64,000 nt of DNA from Skeletonema tropicum (Eukaryota > Bacillariophyta > Thalassiosirophyceae > Thalassiosirales > Thalassiosiraceae), in contig CM074129.1 in NCBI GenBank assembly GCA_037178625.1, forward strand, positions 1,240,001-1,304,000. The letters run 5' to 3'. Every line of letters starts with the position of its first letter. Positions within the stretch are counted from its first letter, which is position 1. The translations under genes and the position numbers were made by a program. Below are positions 1 through 10,996 of this stretch, piece after piece. The notes under the pieces were generated by a model. That model did not search any database, was not told where the DNA came from, and worked only from the letters and a program-made list of their open reading frames with translations.

Positions 1-373
1 CCTTCGTAACTCTCTCCCTTTGAGTATAGTCTTTCGCACGACAGGATCCCTTCTCGATCCAGATGTTGGAGTGTGAGCTCTTGGGCACAATAGTAGGCCT
101 TGTGCTTGTGCTTTCGTAACAATTGAGTCAGTATTGTCACCCCGGGATGTTCCATCATATAGCGAGCAAGAACCTCTTTGGCATGATTGGATTGAGGACT
201 AGTCGAAGACGATGTAGAAGAGCCTTCAGTAACAGTAGCGCCGAAAGCTGTGAGGTCGCGATAACAGTCTCCACAGTAAAACGGGAAGCTAGAACAGATT
301 GCTGTTCAGGGCGTCTCAAGACAGAAGGAGTATTAGTAGTAGTGAAAGTACGTTGAGCGGTAAAAAGGATTTA
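1..373. other. gene-free left edge
   Basis: I see no supportable gene, RNA or repeat here. The short open frame at 123-356 (plus) has no recognisable features. Confidence 0.4.
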
Positions 374-1650
374 TTAGGGCAATTCGTCAATGAACGAATA
401 GTAATCAGTCCCCGTAAAGTGAACCCATGATAGATGCTTCATTTCATGGTGGGCATCGATTCTCCATTTGTCGTTCACTTTCATGACTTGTGTCATCATC
501 CATTCAATGAGCTTCATAAAGAGCTGAGAGAAGAAGATGGACGGACTACCTTTCTTCACCATCGCATTGAAAGGGATGATGGAAGAGTCGGAAGGGTCTT
601 GGAGCATGAAAGTAGCGGCTCCGGAAGAGTCGGAAGGGTCTCGAGGCATGAAAGTAGCGTCTCCACATCCATTGAATTGCTTCGGGTCATGAATGCCTCC
701 CAATAGCTTGCCTAAGAGCATCATGTTAAAGGCATCGGTGGGAAGGATCTGGAGCGTAATATTAGAGTAAGGGTCCGTAACGCTGCTGTTCTCTTTTGTT
801 TCATGAATGAAACAAGAGACATTATCAGCGAATACATCCTTCCGGCTTCCAGGAGAAATTTTCTTGAGGATATACATCGAAAGCATCTCGACAGCGCGAG
901 ACAGAGTAGTAAGATCAATCGTCCCTGACTGTAAATCGATCTGTCCGCCCAATGCGGCTAGAGTAAATTTGGTAAGCCCGATATCAGAAGCGAACTTCTC
1001 CTGGTTATCCTGGTTGGTCGTGATCTCGTGAACAATAGCCGTTCCATTACCATTACCCGAGCGAGATTGAAAAGGAGACGAAGCCTTGGGAAGAGCTCTT
1101 CAAGCTGGGTTGGGAAGTGCTCGAAGGAATCACTAGTCGCTGCCATCGCAGGCACTTGAAGGCCAATATAATCAGGCTTGTTGAGGACAAAGGTGTCGAC
1201 CGCTGCTTGAATAGTAGGGTGCTCAAAAATCTGCTTGATTGAATCCATAGACCTTACTAAAGCCGTGTACGCTTCGTAGCCTTCTTGTCCATTCCTTTCG
1301 AGTTGGTGTAGGACTTCATCAAGAGGACCCATGGGAAAGTATTGCCTGAGATTTGCGACAAGAAACTTCGGGCAAGATACCAAATAGTAGTTTTGTCCCG
1401 TCATTCCTTGACCTTGAGCCGAAGCGATCTCCTCTGGCATAGCTGATAGCTTGTCAAGACAGAAAACCTCCATATCCGTTTCACCGAGATAGCCGAGAAA
1501 GTGATAAGGAGTGATGCTAATCTTAACGAATGCTAGCATTCCAATCTGATCTTGGGAATTTCCCATAATGGTCTTGGCTGGAGATCCGTCAACGGCTGGG
1601 AGGAGAAGACTCGGAACTAAGATTTGTTGAACCTGATTCGCAGAGTTCAA
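374..1650 (-). pseudogene. unrecognised coding region split by a frame change
   Basis: Two minus-strand open frames, 1650-958 and 952-374, read as one protein if the frame changes near 1085. Beyond that point the second frame reads back without a stop through residues such as LPKASSPFQSRSGNGNGT and AIVHEITTNQDNQEKF into GGQIDLQSG. Neither frame starts with ATG, so the 5' end is missing. More frame fragments on the same strand run upstream to about 1770. An internal tandem duplication (about 585-665) encodes two similar GDATFMPRDPSDSS / GAATFMLQDPSDSS blocks. I recognise no family; a retroelement gag-like origin is possible but unsupported. It may be a decayed gene or an intact gene with sequence errors. 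Confidence 0.4.
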
Positions 1651-1903
1651 GAATGTCGGGTGCGCACGTTATCAATAGGCAAACCAATGGTTTGTTCGAG
1701 AGAACCAGTTACACCTTGGCCTTCAGGGCGGCTTTTTGTATTCGTAACAAGGGTAAATAAGCAGGGTTGGCGACGATGGTTCCCGCCGAAATTTTACCTA
1801 GTAAAAAGCTGAGTACCGTTACCGTCTCGTCAGCAAACTGGAATGCGAAACGCAGTGCCGGTCCGAACAGGATGATCAGCACCAACACGCCGTCATCAGC
1901 CAT

Positions 1904-2248
1904 GCAACCATGGTCGACGTTGCCGCCGCTGAATTAGACCAAGTTAATAGCCGTAATATGGGATGATTGGTGGCTGAACGTTAATATGGATTACTATGTT
2001 GGTGTTGAAGCTCTCGCCGCTGCCAAATCCGCCGAGGGAAGGCAGCATGGAGGCAATATTAGACGTTGACGTCCAGCGAGCGCCGGCCAATGAACAATGC
2101 TCATTGAACATCCCAAGGAGCGTTTCTGGTGGATCCAAGCACGATAACACAGACATAGTAATCAATAGTAACAATCAGCCACCGACCGTCTCATATTACG
2201 GCTATTTTCTAGGTCTATTTCAGCGGCGGCAACGTCGACCATGGTTGC
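1904..2248. repeat. foldback (inverted-repeat) element, about 345 bp
   Basis: The left arm (about 1904-2011) is an imperfect reverse complement of the right arm (about 2138-2248). The outer 28 bp (1904-1931 against 2221-2248) match perfectly. Both strands therefore encode similar peptides ending QPP...YYGY. This looks like a MITE or foldback transposon. I found no clear target-site duplication. Confidence 0.7.
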
Positions 2249-2568
2249 CGTTCCGGAGAGTGATCAATTTGAGCTTTCAATGACGGGAGATCGGGAGAAC
2301 CCGAGACTCAATCAATGATGTCCGAGACTCAATATAGGGGAGACGAGACTCAATCATAGGGCCAAAGAGGTCGTAACGACAAGACAAAGAAAGACATTAT
2401 GTTTTCACATCGGAACTTGTGAAGGATCGCTAAATTCGAATACCGGTTAGAGGACGAGATGGTAAATTGATTTTGAAATTTCACAAAACGACGCCAACCC
2501 TGCTTATAAAGGCCGTGCATCCCGCCAAAATCTTCACTTTTTGCACCCGGAGCCTTTTTTCAATTTTT

Positions 2569-3128
2569 TTTGTTAGTGAAATGCTCTAGCTTTGGGCCAC
2601 AATGGCCAAAATTATATTTCGGAGAGTTGCCCAATATGCTTTTCCAGTATCACCATCCTTTTGTCGACCATAATGGGGGTTCTATACATGTGTTGACTGG
2701 CCGATAATTCCAATGCTCCGCTGAGAAATGCATGTGAGAGTCCACTGCATTTTTGCTAGACAAATTTGGCAGACCATCAGCCATCAAAGCTAGTACCAAG
2801 CTAGAGAGCACCTTCAAATGCATATCTCTACAAAAATATACGGCTTCACCACCTTCCCCTCAGTATATATACTCACATAATAGTCACCTAAAGGATAGTA
2901 TCTCGGGACAAGCATGTAAACCACTTCCCTGAAACTTAATTTTGGCCACCATGGCCCAAAGCTAGAGCATTTCTGATGATGCGGTCTGTCGTGCCTCCAC
3001 AAACAAATGAACCTGTAGCAGCGATGCGGATTGCATGGTGATCAAACAAACACACTGAGTTAGTTTAGGCTACGATATTGTTTGTTTGTGGAGGCACGAC
3101 AGACCGCATCATCAATTTCACTAACAAA
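2569..3128. mobile_element. MITE with about 46-bp inverted termini, interrupted by a second MITE
   Basis: The left end at 2569-2614 starts TTTGTTAGTGAAATGCTC. Its reverse complement is present at the right but in two pieces: 2937-2973 (the inner part, ending ...AGAGCATTTC) and 3115-3128 (ATTTCACTAACAAA). The pieces are separated by the hairpin at 2974-3114. Joined at the shared ATTTC they restore a terminus matching the left one. The element carries no gene. Confidence 0.75.
2974..3114. mobile_element. inner 141-bp hairpin MITE with a 5-bp target duplication
   Basis: 34-bp inverted repeats (2974-3007 and 3081-3114, starting TGATGATGCGGTCTGTCG) flank a short loop. ATTTC occurs on both sides (2969-2973 and 3115-3119), as expected for a 5-bp target-site duplication. 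It sits inside the right terminus of the outer MITE, so it inserted later. Confidence 0.75.
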
Positions 3129-3565
3129 GTAAAAGAGGGAAAGTGTCAGTTTCTGTGTTGACAGTTGAAATTGATCAAGGAACATTCAATCTGCTGATGC
3201 GTTACTCGGTGACGTCGCTATGACACTACGTCAGAGTTTCGTCAATAAATGGGATTCTTTCGGTATCGAGACGAATGTCTTTTGTCATCGCGAAATCAAG
3301 CCGCCACCAAGCGAACGAGTTGCTTGCTATGCTATGATGTTGTTGCGATCAAGGGTTACGATGACTACTTAGCCTGCAGATGATACTTGTGCCCGAATGA
3401 AACTCTCTTCAGGATAATGCTACTCGTGCAGAGTATCCATGCAAAGTAGAAGGTAGATAAAGGTTCGTCCTCTACCACCTTTCCACTCGTCTACAAAAAA
3501 CACTCGTAGTAGTCTACTGAAAGTGATATGATTGAAGATGACAATCGCACATGTCAATTTTTCGT
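3129..3565. other. gene-free
   Basis: I see no supportable gene or repeat in this stretch. Confidence 0.4.
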
Positions 3566-3908
3566 AGGCATAGTGGCATCTGCAGCACTAACCGGGGCCG
3601 GCATAGCAGCAATCGCAATACTAACCAATGGCAGCAGAGCGGCAATCGCAACACTCACTAAGGTCACCTTTTGAGCATAGCGACAATTGCATCACTAACT
3701 TCGGTGGGCAGAGTGGCAGTTGCAGCACTCACCGGTGCCGGCATAGCAGCAATCGCAATACTAACCAATGGCAGCAGAGCGGCAATCGCAACACTCACTA
3801 AGGTCACCTTTTGAGCATAGCGGCAATTGCATCACTAACTTCGGTGGGCAGAGTGGCAGTCGCAGCACTCACCAAAACGGCATAGCGGCAGATCACAACG
3901 CTAACCAA
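3566..3908. repeat. higher-order tandem repeat, 140-bp period
   Basis: A near-exact 140-bp unit (compare 3601 onward with 3741 onward) is built from shorter units of about 35 bp of the type GCATAGCGGCAATCGCA, each ending near ACTCACTAA. Just over two large units are present. Confidence 0.75.
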
Positions 3909-5130
3909 TGCACCATGAAACTGTCCCGTTATTGATCATTCAATCCTAGAGAACATTGTTTCGGCAGCAGGAGGCCTGTAATGTCGTTAATGAGGATGAT
4001 CCGTCCGACACGATACCTCTTAAATTTAACCAACCAAAGGGATCTCAACACCGTTCCAAAAGCGTCTGAAATTTCCCTTATCGAGCAATCAATCCGATAT
4101 CCTTGTAATTCTTACCGAAAAATTTTTCAATGGCTACTGCAATCGTGAATTGCTCGAGAATCTCTGCTATGCAATGTGTTGCTATATATTGAAGGAGCAA
4201 ATGCTGCAGAAATGAGTGACCGTGGGCTGATGGTTTTCGAGCCCTTGCGAGATCAAGCGATTCTTGGCGGGCCAAGATCTCATTAACACGTACTTCATTC
4301 GAACGGTATGTCTCAATGACTATGTCTCAATGACGTGTAGGGGAAAGTCTTTCTCTCACTGAGTGGCTCAATAAGCGAATTAGATCCGGACAGACGTGAA
4401 ATTTGGTGTTTCGAGCACATTTTTTGACCATGGCCGCCGCAGAGCCGACTAGCTTTTGCCAAAATCTCAAATCTGCCACAAGTGCTTTTATGGCGGAACA
4501 AGTGATAGATTTGTATTCTTCTATATCTCAGGAGATGAGCAATGCACGTTTGGGTTCCATATCTCAGATGTGCTCCACAAATTTGGCATCTACATTTGCT
4601 AGTAAAATCGTCTAACTACTGGACAAAATTGTTAGAGAGAATTACTAGCAAAATCTAAATGGGCGTGTCTCTGCGAAAACTCCGTAGTAAAAGTCATTTT
4701 TATCATGGTTGTTTTGTGAGTGAAACACCAAAATTCCTACTTGGGGTCCTACGTAGGAATTATACCAGGAAAAAATCATCTAAATCGCTTATCCTAAGGA
4801 GTCCCGATAGTATTGAAAGTGCGCGACGAGGCGAATAGGGAAGAAAGAGAGGGGAAGTAGCCATTGACAGGCTCGTTTGCTTCCTCCGCTACCTGCGAGA
4901 ATCTATAAACCGAGGACTACAGCGTGGAGCGTCCCGGCGGGACGCTTTCGCGTCCCGGCGAAAAAAAATTTCTTGCTGGCTGTTTTCTGTTTTAGGTTGT
5001 TGGTGAAGTCGATGATCATGACCATTCCGTTTTTCATCAACTAACAGCAACCATTGCACTCATCGTATCATCGTGTGCGGTTAGTCATTAGTAGTTCGAG
5101 ATAGGAGATCATGGACAAGAACAGCACAAA
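3909..5130. other. gene-free, with one short GC-rich palindrome
   Basis: No gene is supportable. The ORF at 4403-4615 (plus, 70 aa) has no features. A perfect GC-rich palindrome, GCGTCCCGGCGGGACGC, lies at 4929-4945 and part of it repeats just downstream. Confidence 0.35.
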
Positions 5131-5833
5131 GGAGGGGTGGCCTCGTAAGTAGAAACATACTAATTCCTCTATGTAACGCAAAATGTCCTGCGTTTCAAAT
5201 TTCAAATTACAAATGTAACTGTCCGCAAAGCTATATAGTGTCCGGCGGATCAACTCGAGCAGTTACATATGTAACAGTTTCACGGACCATCTCCTGGTCG
5301 GGTACCCAAAATCCCCAACAAATTTCCATCTATCTCCAAAAAGATTACTTTATCACCCAACTCTTCAGTCATTTTGTCACCAAAAATCAAAAGGAGTCAA
5401 CAAAAAAGTTTCGGAACGAAGCAAAATCATGCAAAGTATTGGCAAGAATGTTGGAAGTGAATGAGTATGTGAATATGAGTATTCAGATGTTGAAATGAAG
5501 AAAGACACTCGTGAAAAATGTTGAGGACAAGATGATTCTTTCTGTTGTTGTTGTTGGAAAGTTAGTTCGGGTATGAGCGGAAGCTGGCCGCAAACTAGAC
5601 AGTAACGATAGTTCATTGATTTATGTGAAAACACTAAATTCTACTGTCTTCGGAACTCTTGCCAACCTATTCCCATGCATGTTGTGAGAGCCAGTGTGTC
5701 CGTGGATTTGTTACGTAACACAGACATACTAGCTTTAACGTAGGCATTCAATTCCTACGTCCGGCGTGAGAGATCTGGTTGGTACATATGTATGTATATG
5801 AAAGTTTCGCGGACAGGTTGAGGCCACCCCTCC
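5131..5833. mobile_element. non-autonomous DNA transposon, 703 bp, with TIRs
   Basis: Perfect 14-bp inverted termini are present: GGAGGGGTGGCCTC at 5131-5144 and its complement at 5820-5833. The flanks are AGCACAAA (5123-5130) and AGCACAAT (5834-5841), a 7- to 8-bp target duplication as in hAT-like elements. No transposase is encoded. The last 29 bp recur exactly at 60505-60533, so this is a repeated family. Confidence 0.8.
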
Positions 5834-6015
5834 AGCACAATTATTCTTGAAATTATCTAATTACAGACCACTATTTCGAGCTATGACTATGAAACAATCC
5901 TAACATATCCTAAAATAATGCAAACAAAACATGTATGCTCAACATCAGTCGAATTCACCCCAGTAAACCATTCATCTAATTGATGCCAAAATCAGCCTTC
6001 AACTGAGCTGAGTCT

Positions 6016-9000
6016 CTAGCACCCCCCAGAGTTTGAACAGCACACTCTTAAAGTCATCCACCAAAAGTTTGAAGCACAGCATTCTCGAATCGAAGACTCT
6101 GAAAATGCTATCTCGTACGGCTCCATCGCGCTTTCAACTCCTTGGATGCACTTTCCTTCTCGAGGAAAATACAGTATCTCCGACGAAAGTGAACACTCAT
6201 TCGAGCCAGAAGAACTGCAGCAATCGGAGAATGAGGAAGAAAATCTCTCTTTGCAGCACTCCTCCAAGGATCCAAATGAGTCAGCCAGCTCCCAATCGTC
6301 CATCTCTCCCTCCTGCTTTGACTCACAATGGTATTCCGCCCAATTCGGCACGAACAATTCTTTCGTAGAACCTTCAATGGATGGTCCAACACAGCCCTTC
6401 AGATTATACGGAAACCACTGTTCACAGCACTCTCGCTTAGATGCAGAAAAATATGTGCCGTAACTACGATTCATGTAAGCTGGTGCCTTTCCGCTACTCG
6501 AGCACGTCATCTCACCGAAATCCCAATCTGGCCACCAGCCACGAGACGGCACACCTGATGTACTCAGATAGGTACTATCAAATACTGAGAAGGCAACGGG
6601 GGTACAGCAGTCGGGTGAAGAGTTTGCCACGCTTGCGATTTGATCAGTTGTGGAAGATTGAACAATCTGTGAAGCGATGCTGTCAGCTTTACTTTTCACA
6701 TTTGAAGTAGCATCAACATATGAGATGACCTCGTATGTAATCAAACCACCATCGTATCCAGTCACTTCGACTCTGCCCCCTTCCGATAACACTCCCTGAT
6801 CAAGGAGTACTTCATATATTGCCTTCTCTAAGTAACTTTCATCGCTTGAGCCAAAGCTTGTCTGGCTCGTGAGAAACTGCCCTTCTACAATAAGCTTGGC
6901 AACAGGAATTTCAGTTATGGCCGTCTGCGTACTTGCATCAATTGTGAAGCCACTACTGAATGTGGATGCAATAGAAGAACCGCTCGCTTCGGAAACGGCA
7001 TTGGATGCAATAGTAGCCCTTGTAGCATCTTCTGCAAGCTCAGTCTCAATACTTGACGCCGCCGCCGATGCATCTGACGCTGAGTCAGCGGTTATGAATG
7101 TTTCGTACATTATCTTTCCATCCACAATATCGGTGACCTTTACAGGATACGAGAGACCTTCTGATGCGAGCGTTGTCTCAAGTGCAGCTTGAAAGAAAGA
7201 GATGGCCTCAGCTTTTTCCGCAGCGTCGAAAGAAGAGGTGTCAAAGCCACTGACTGACAGCTCTCCTTCAACTGTGAATGAAGTGGCTTCAATCAAAGAA
7301 TCTTCATCGTTCAAGGGATTCGTGTATGAGCCATCAGATGTCATCGTAGCACTAGCTACCAAAATATATTGAAGTTGTGGTACGGCTGGGTTTCTATCAG
7401 CTGAACTGACAATATCTTGCGTCATACTTCCTTGTGCGTAGGCCAACATACTCTGAAGTGTCGTGTCATACAATGACTGGACAGATTGAGCATCGGTACA
7501 GCCAGAGCTGGGACAATCTGTGGATACACGAAACGTAACCGAAGTGGTAGTGCCTGGGGGATCCGAGTAATCTGAAGCTGTGGAGTAATCACCCTGGTAG
7601 CCCCCTGAAATGGTACCTCCGCATTGAGTAGTTCCTAAAGCAACATCATTCTCAATGGTGATGCCCCCAAGGCCTACCACAAGAATGGTTGTTCCGCCTG
7701 GCATTGCGGAAGCCATTGCATCCTGCATTCGTTTTGCAATGGCATCTGCATCTTGGCAGTTCGTAGGTTCGGCAAGCTCTACCAAATCGATAGTGTATTC
7801 GAATTCTATTACTTTGGGACTTGATTGCAAACATCCATACTCATCCCACCATCTGTTCATTTTGATTTTGAGATACAACAGCAACAACAACAACAACAAA
7901 CGAGGACGAGGAATGTGATTATTAGATGACACAATAAACCATGCATCGATGCTACATGCACTGTCACAGAAACAACTGCACTCACACTTGCTCTTTACAG
8001 CATTCCGCCAATGTATCGAATGCAATATCGTAGTCATCTCGGGTATCGCCTTTTTTGCAAGTTGAGGTCCATCCGTCTCGATAGTATACAGGTTCATCAT
8101 TCCCCATGCACTGCCTCACTCTCCAGGAGAAATGTTCCTCTGTACAGATAGGACGAGAGGGTGAATATTAATTAGAGGCGGAGGCGAAGGGAACAAAAAT
8201 AATACAAGACGTTACAGCATATCGAATCGAAACAAAACTTCAAGCTCTTGAACATATTGTCTTACCGCAGCATTCTTGTTTATCCATGTAGAGGTAATTC
8301 GCTCTCTGGAGAATTTTCATATACTCTGGAGTGGCACCGTCGTTGATACACACTTGCTCAGTATTGGTCCAATCCGGATAATACGGAGAGCCAGTTGGAG
8401 GGAAGGAAGGCTGCGTACAAAGAAACAAATGATGGAAAAGTGAGATGTGTCTAATGCAACTGTCTCAAGTTGTGGTAGGGTATGATGCACGGAAAAATAA
8501 ACTCAAGGATAAAACTTACCTGATCAGTTGGTTTTGCTGTTGGGTCTGAGGAAGGCCTAGAGGATATAGTAGGATTCAATGAAGGACTTTGTGATGGCTG
8601 TGAGGAAGTACTTGGTACAGAGGAAGGCTCTTCTGTTGAGGAAGAAGGTCTAGCTGAGAGAGAAGGAGCAACTGATACAGATGGCTCCAATGAGGGTTGC
8701 GATGATGGTTGAGCAGACTTGGAGGGAGCCTCACTTGGATGTGATGATGGTTGAACAGATTCAGAGGGTGACAAGCTGGGCACGTCCGACGGAGCAGCAC
8801 TTTTTGATGGCTGTGAGGAAGTACTTGGTACAGAGGAAGGCTCTTCTGTTGAGGAAGAAGGTCTAGATGAGAGAGAAGGAGCAACTGATACAGAAGGTTC
8901 CAACGACGGCTGCGATGATGGTTGTGAAGAGGGAGCCAAACTAGGCATGGATGACGGAGTACTGCTGGGATCCCCACTCGGAGCTGTTGAAATGGATGGA

Positions 9001-10223
9001 TTGAAGGAAGGCTCAGAGGTTGGATTGGTGGAGAGTGATGGATTCAAAGATGGTTGCGAGGACGGCTCTGAAGAGGGGGCCAAACTGGGCACGTCCGATG
9101 GAACATTGCTTGGCTGTGATGATGGTTGTGAAGAGGGAGCCAAACTAGGCATGGATGACGGATTACTGCTGGGCTCCCCACTCGGAGCTGTTGAAATGGA
9201 TGGATTTAGTGATGGCATGGATGACGGTTCTGTTGACAGGGAGGGAGACAAACTAGGCATGGATGACGGAGTACTGCTGGGCTCCCCACTCGGAGCTGTT
9301 GAAACGGACGGATTGAAGGAAGGTTCTGCTGACAACGAAGGTTGTATTGATGGAGCAAAACTCAAACTCGGTTGCATAGATGGTGTTGTAAAGGGAGGCA
9401 CGTAGATCGGAACGGTAATTCGCTCACTTGGAAACCAACACTTGGAAGGGCTTCCAGGTATGGGAAGAAAGGCGTCATTCCCATCAAAATTGCATTCGGT
9501 GTTAACGTTAATGTCCCAGGAAATGGCAATATCGAAATCCAGCAAGCCATCTGATTCATCCGTGGATGATGAAGATGAAAATACGTCAGCACACTGGAGA
9601 GTTATTGCTTCGAATGCAAAATTTTCGAGGGTTCCGGTGGTTGTGAAATCGGGACATCCATCCCCATCAGCGCCATCTCCGGTAGACGCAACGATCACGT
9701 GACCGTATGTGCCGTCTACCATGGGCAAGATAGCACACTCTGTCCCTGTCCTTGCACTCCCTCCATCGAGATTGATGTACATCGCTACATCATATCTTGC
9801 TGTGCTGACAATCAGATCCACAGTCAAAGCAATATTCACGCGATCATCAGTGCCGAGACAGGCTCCGAACACTACTCCAGTGGGCATGAGAGGCCCACCA
9901 TACGGTGACCAGCATGAGATCGGCGTAGTAACTGAACCGCAGTCCACTGCAGGTTCTGTCTCGGACCAACCTGTGCAAGTGACGCCTGTGTCTCCGCCAC
10001 AATTGCAAGTGCACGGATCTTCGGCAAGTGAGTCAGTGACTTGAAAGCCAGCGATTCTGTGGAATTTCACGTCATTAGCGGTGCCGCCGCATGATATACC
10101 GGACACTGTATCCATGCATTCGTAGGTATCAGCAGTGTTTGCATCAGCGGTGTTTGTCAGGAAAGGCATCAACAGCGTTGCCGGCGCAACGAGCTGCATC
10201 AGTGCTGAAATCCGCCACATCAT
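6016..10223 (-). CDS. large secreted PSS-rich protein with FYPDW/CC modules (four exons)
   Basis: The exons are 10223-8520, 8410-8266, 8139-7986 and 7852-6016, with introns of 109, 126 and 133 bp. All introns have GT-AG ends and keep the frame. Exon 1 starts MMWRISALMQL with a signal peptide, then a Cys-containing extracellular region of about 250 residues, then about 290 residues of Pro-Ser-Ser repeats (PSSMPSL, PSSQPS). Exons 2-3 encode modules of the type YYPDW...C.NDG..P.YM...CC. The intron 3 join restores a conserved CCKEQVWWDEYGC block. Exon 4 holds roughly three repeats of about 110 residues with a VeG.....V.dG...YE pattern, possibly SEA-like, then degenerate WPDW/CC modules up to a Cys-rich C-terminus. 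It is probably exported to the cell wall or surface. The function is unknown, and whether every junction is used needs RNA data. Confidence 0.75.
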
Positions 10224-10899
10224 CTGGATTATCTTTCTCCCTTTTACGTTTTATTTATTTTATTATTGATTTGTTGTTATGGCAGCAAGAGAGCATGCTC
10301 GGGCGGGAGGTAGGAGTCGTTTATCCTTGGATGGTACAATACAAGAGGCATGGCCGGCAGGAGTCGGTCGTCTTCGTCATTCAGCATTCATCAGCCTGCC
10401 CTTTTCATCCGCATCGTCGTCAGTCATCTATCACATCGAACAAGTCTTTTTCCGGGGCCAGTCTGTCAATCACGAAGTATTTACAACTTTACGAGACATA
10501 TATAAGTACCTAGTAACAGAGACATAGATCGAAGGATTCACGACGGGTCACGGCGACTGTTAGCGTCTCTTGGATTATTTCATAAAAGTCAAAGAAAGTG
10601 ACACAAACTAATTGCTGTTTGCGTGTCGTTCTAAATGTCGGAGTACTATAATGTGACAAAAAAGAAGAAAAAGGAAGACAGACGTTACCGGTCAAATCAC
10701 TCGAGGCGTGAACCGTTGTAGATCTTCAACAAATTCCTTGGGCCTTTAAGCGAGCGAGGGCCGATCTGAGGGCCAAAAAGTATTCAGCCCGTTCAGCATC
10801 AAAAGTCAGAAGGGACAAGCTGGGAAATCAAAAAAAATTAACGGAAATCTTAAAGTACGTCATGGCAATACACAATACAATGTATCGTATCCTTTGTAA
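10224..10899. other. upstream region of the PSS gene, no gene seen
   Basis: AT-rich DNA precedes the ATG of the minus-strand PSS/FYPDW gene and probably holds its promoter. The ORF at 10091-10513 is antisense and has no features. Confidence 0.35.
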
Positions 10900-10996
10900 T
10901 GGCTGTGGTGCAGAAGAAGGCTCTTCTGTTGAGGAAGAAGGTCTGAGGAAGGTCTCTCAACATGAGAAAGAAGGGGCAACTGTTGGCTGAACAGAT
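10900..10996 (-). pseudogene. stray PSS-repeat fragment
   Basis: Read on the minus strand it gives a broken SVQPTVAPSFS...RPSSSTEEPSSAP, closely matching PSVSVAPSLSARPSSSTEEP in exon 1 of the neighbouring PSS gene. It has an internal stop. It directly follows the end of the ferric reductase-like frame, so it looks like a local duplication or translocation that replaced that gene's 3' end. Confidence 0.65.

Noticed and set aside
2974..3010. Hammerhead-ribozyme-like CTGATGA
   Set aside because: No matching GAAA core or stem arrangement nearby; the sequence is explained as a MITE terminus.
7655..7918. Possible separate gene with start codon in the 8100-6016 frame
   Set aside because: The N-terminal 80 residues of that frame, including a Leu run, are intron 3 and upstream sequence; splice signals and module consensus join it to the upstream exons.
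8576..9405. Long ORFs on both strands inside the PSS tract
   Set aside because: The PSS codon repeats are open in several frames; only the frame linked to the signal peptide and the FYPDW modules is supported.
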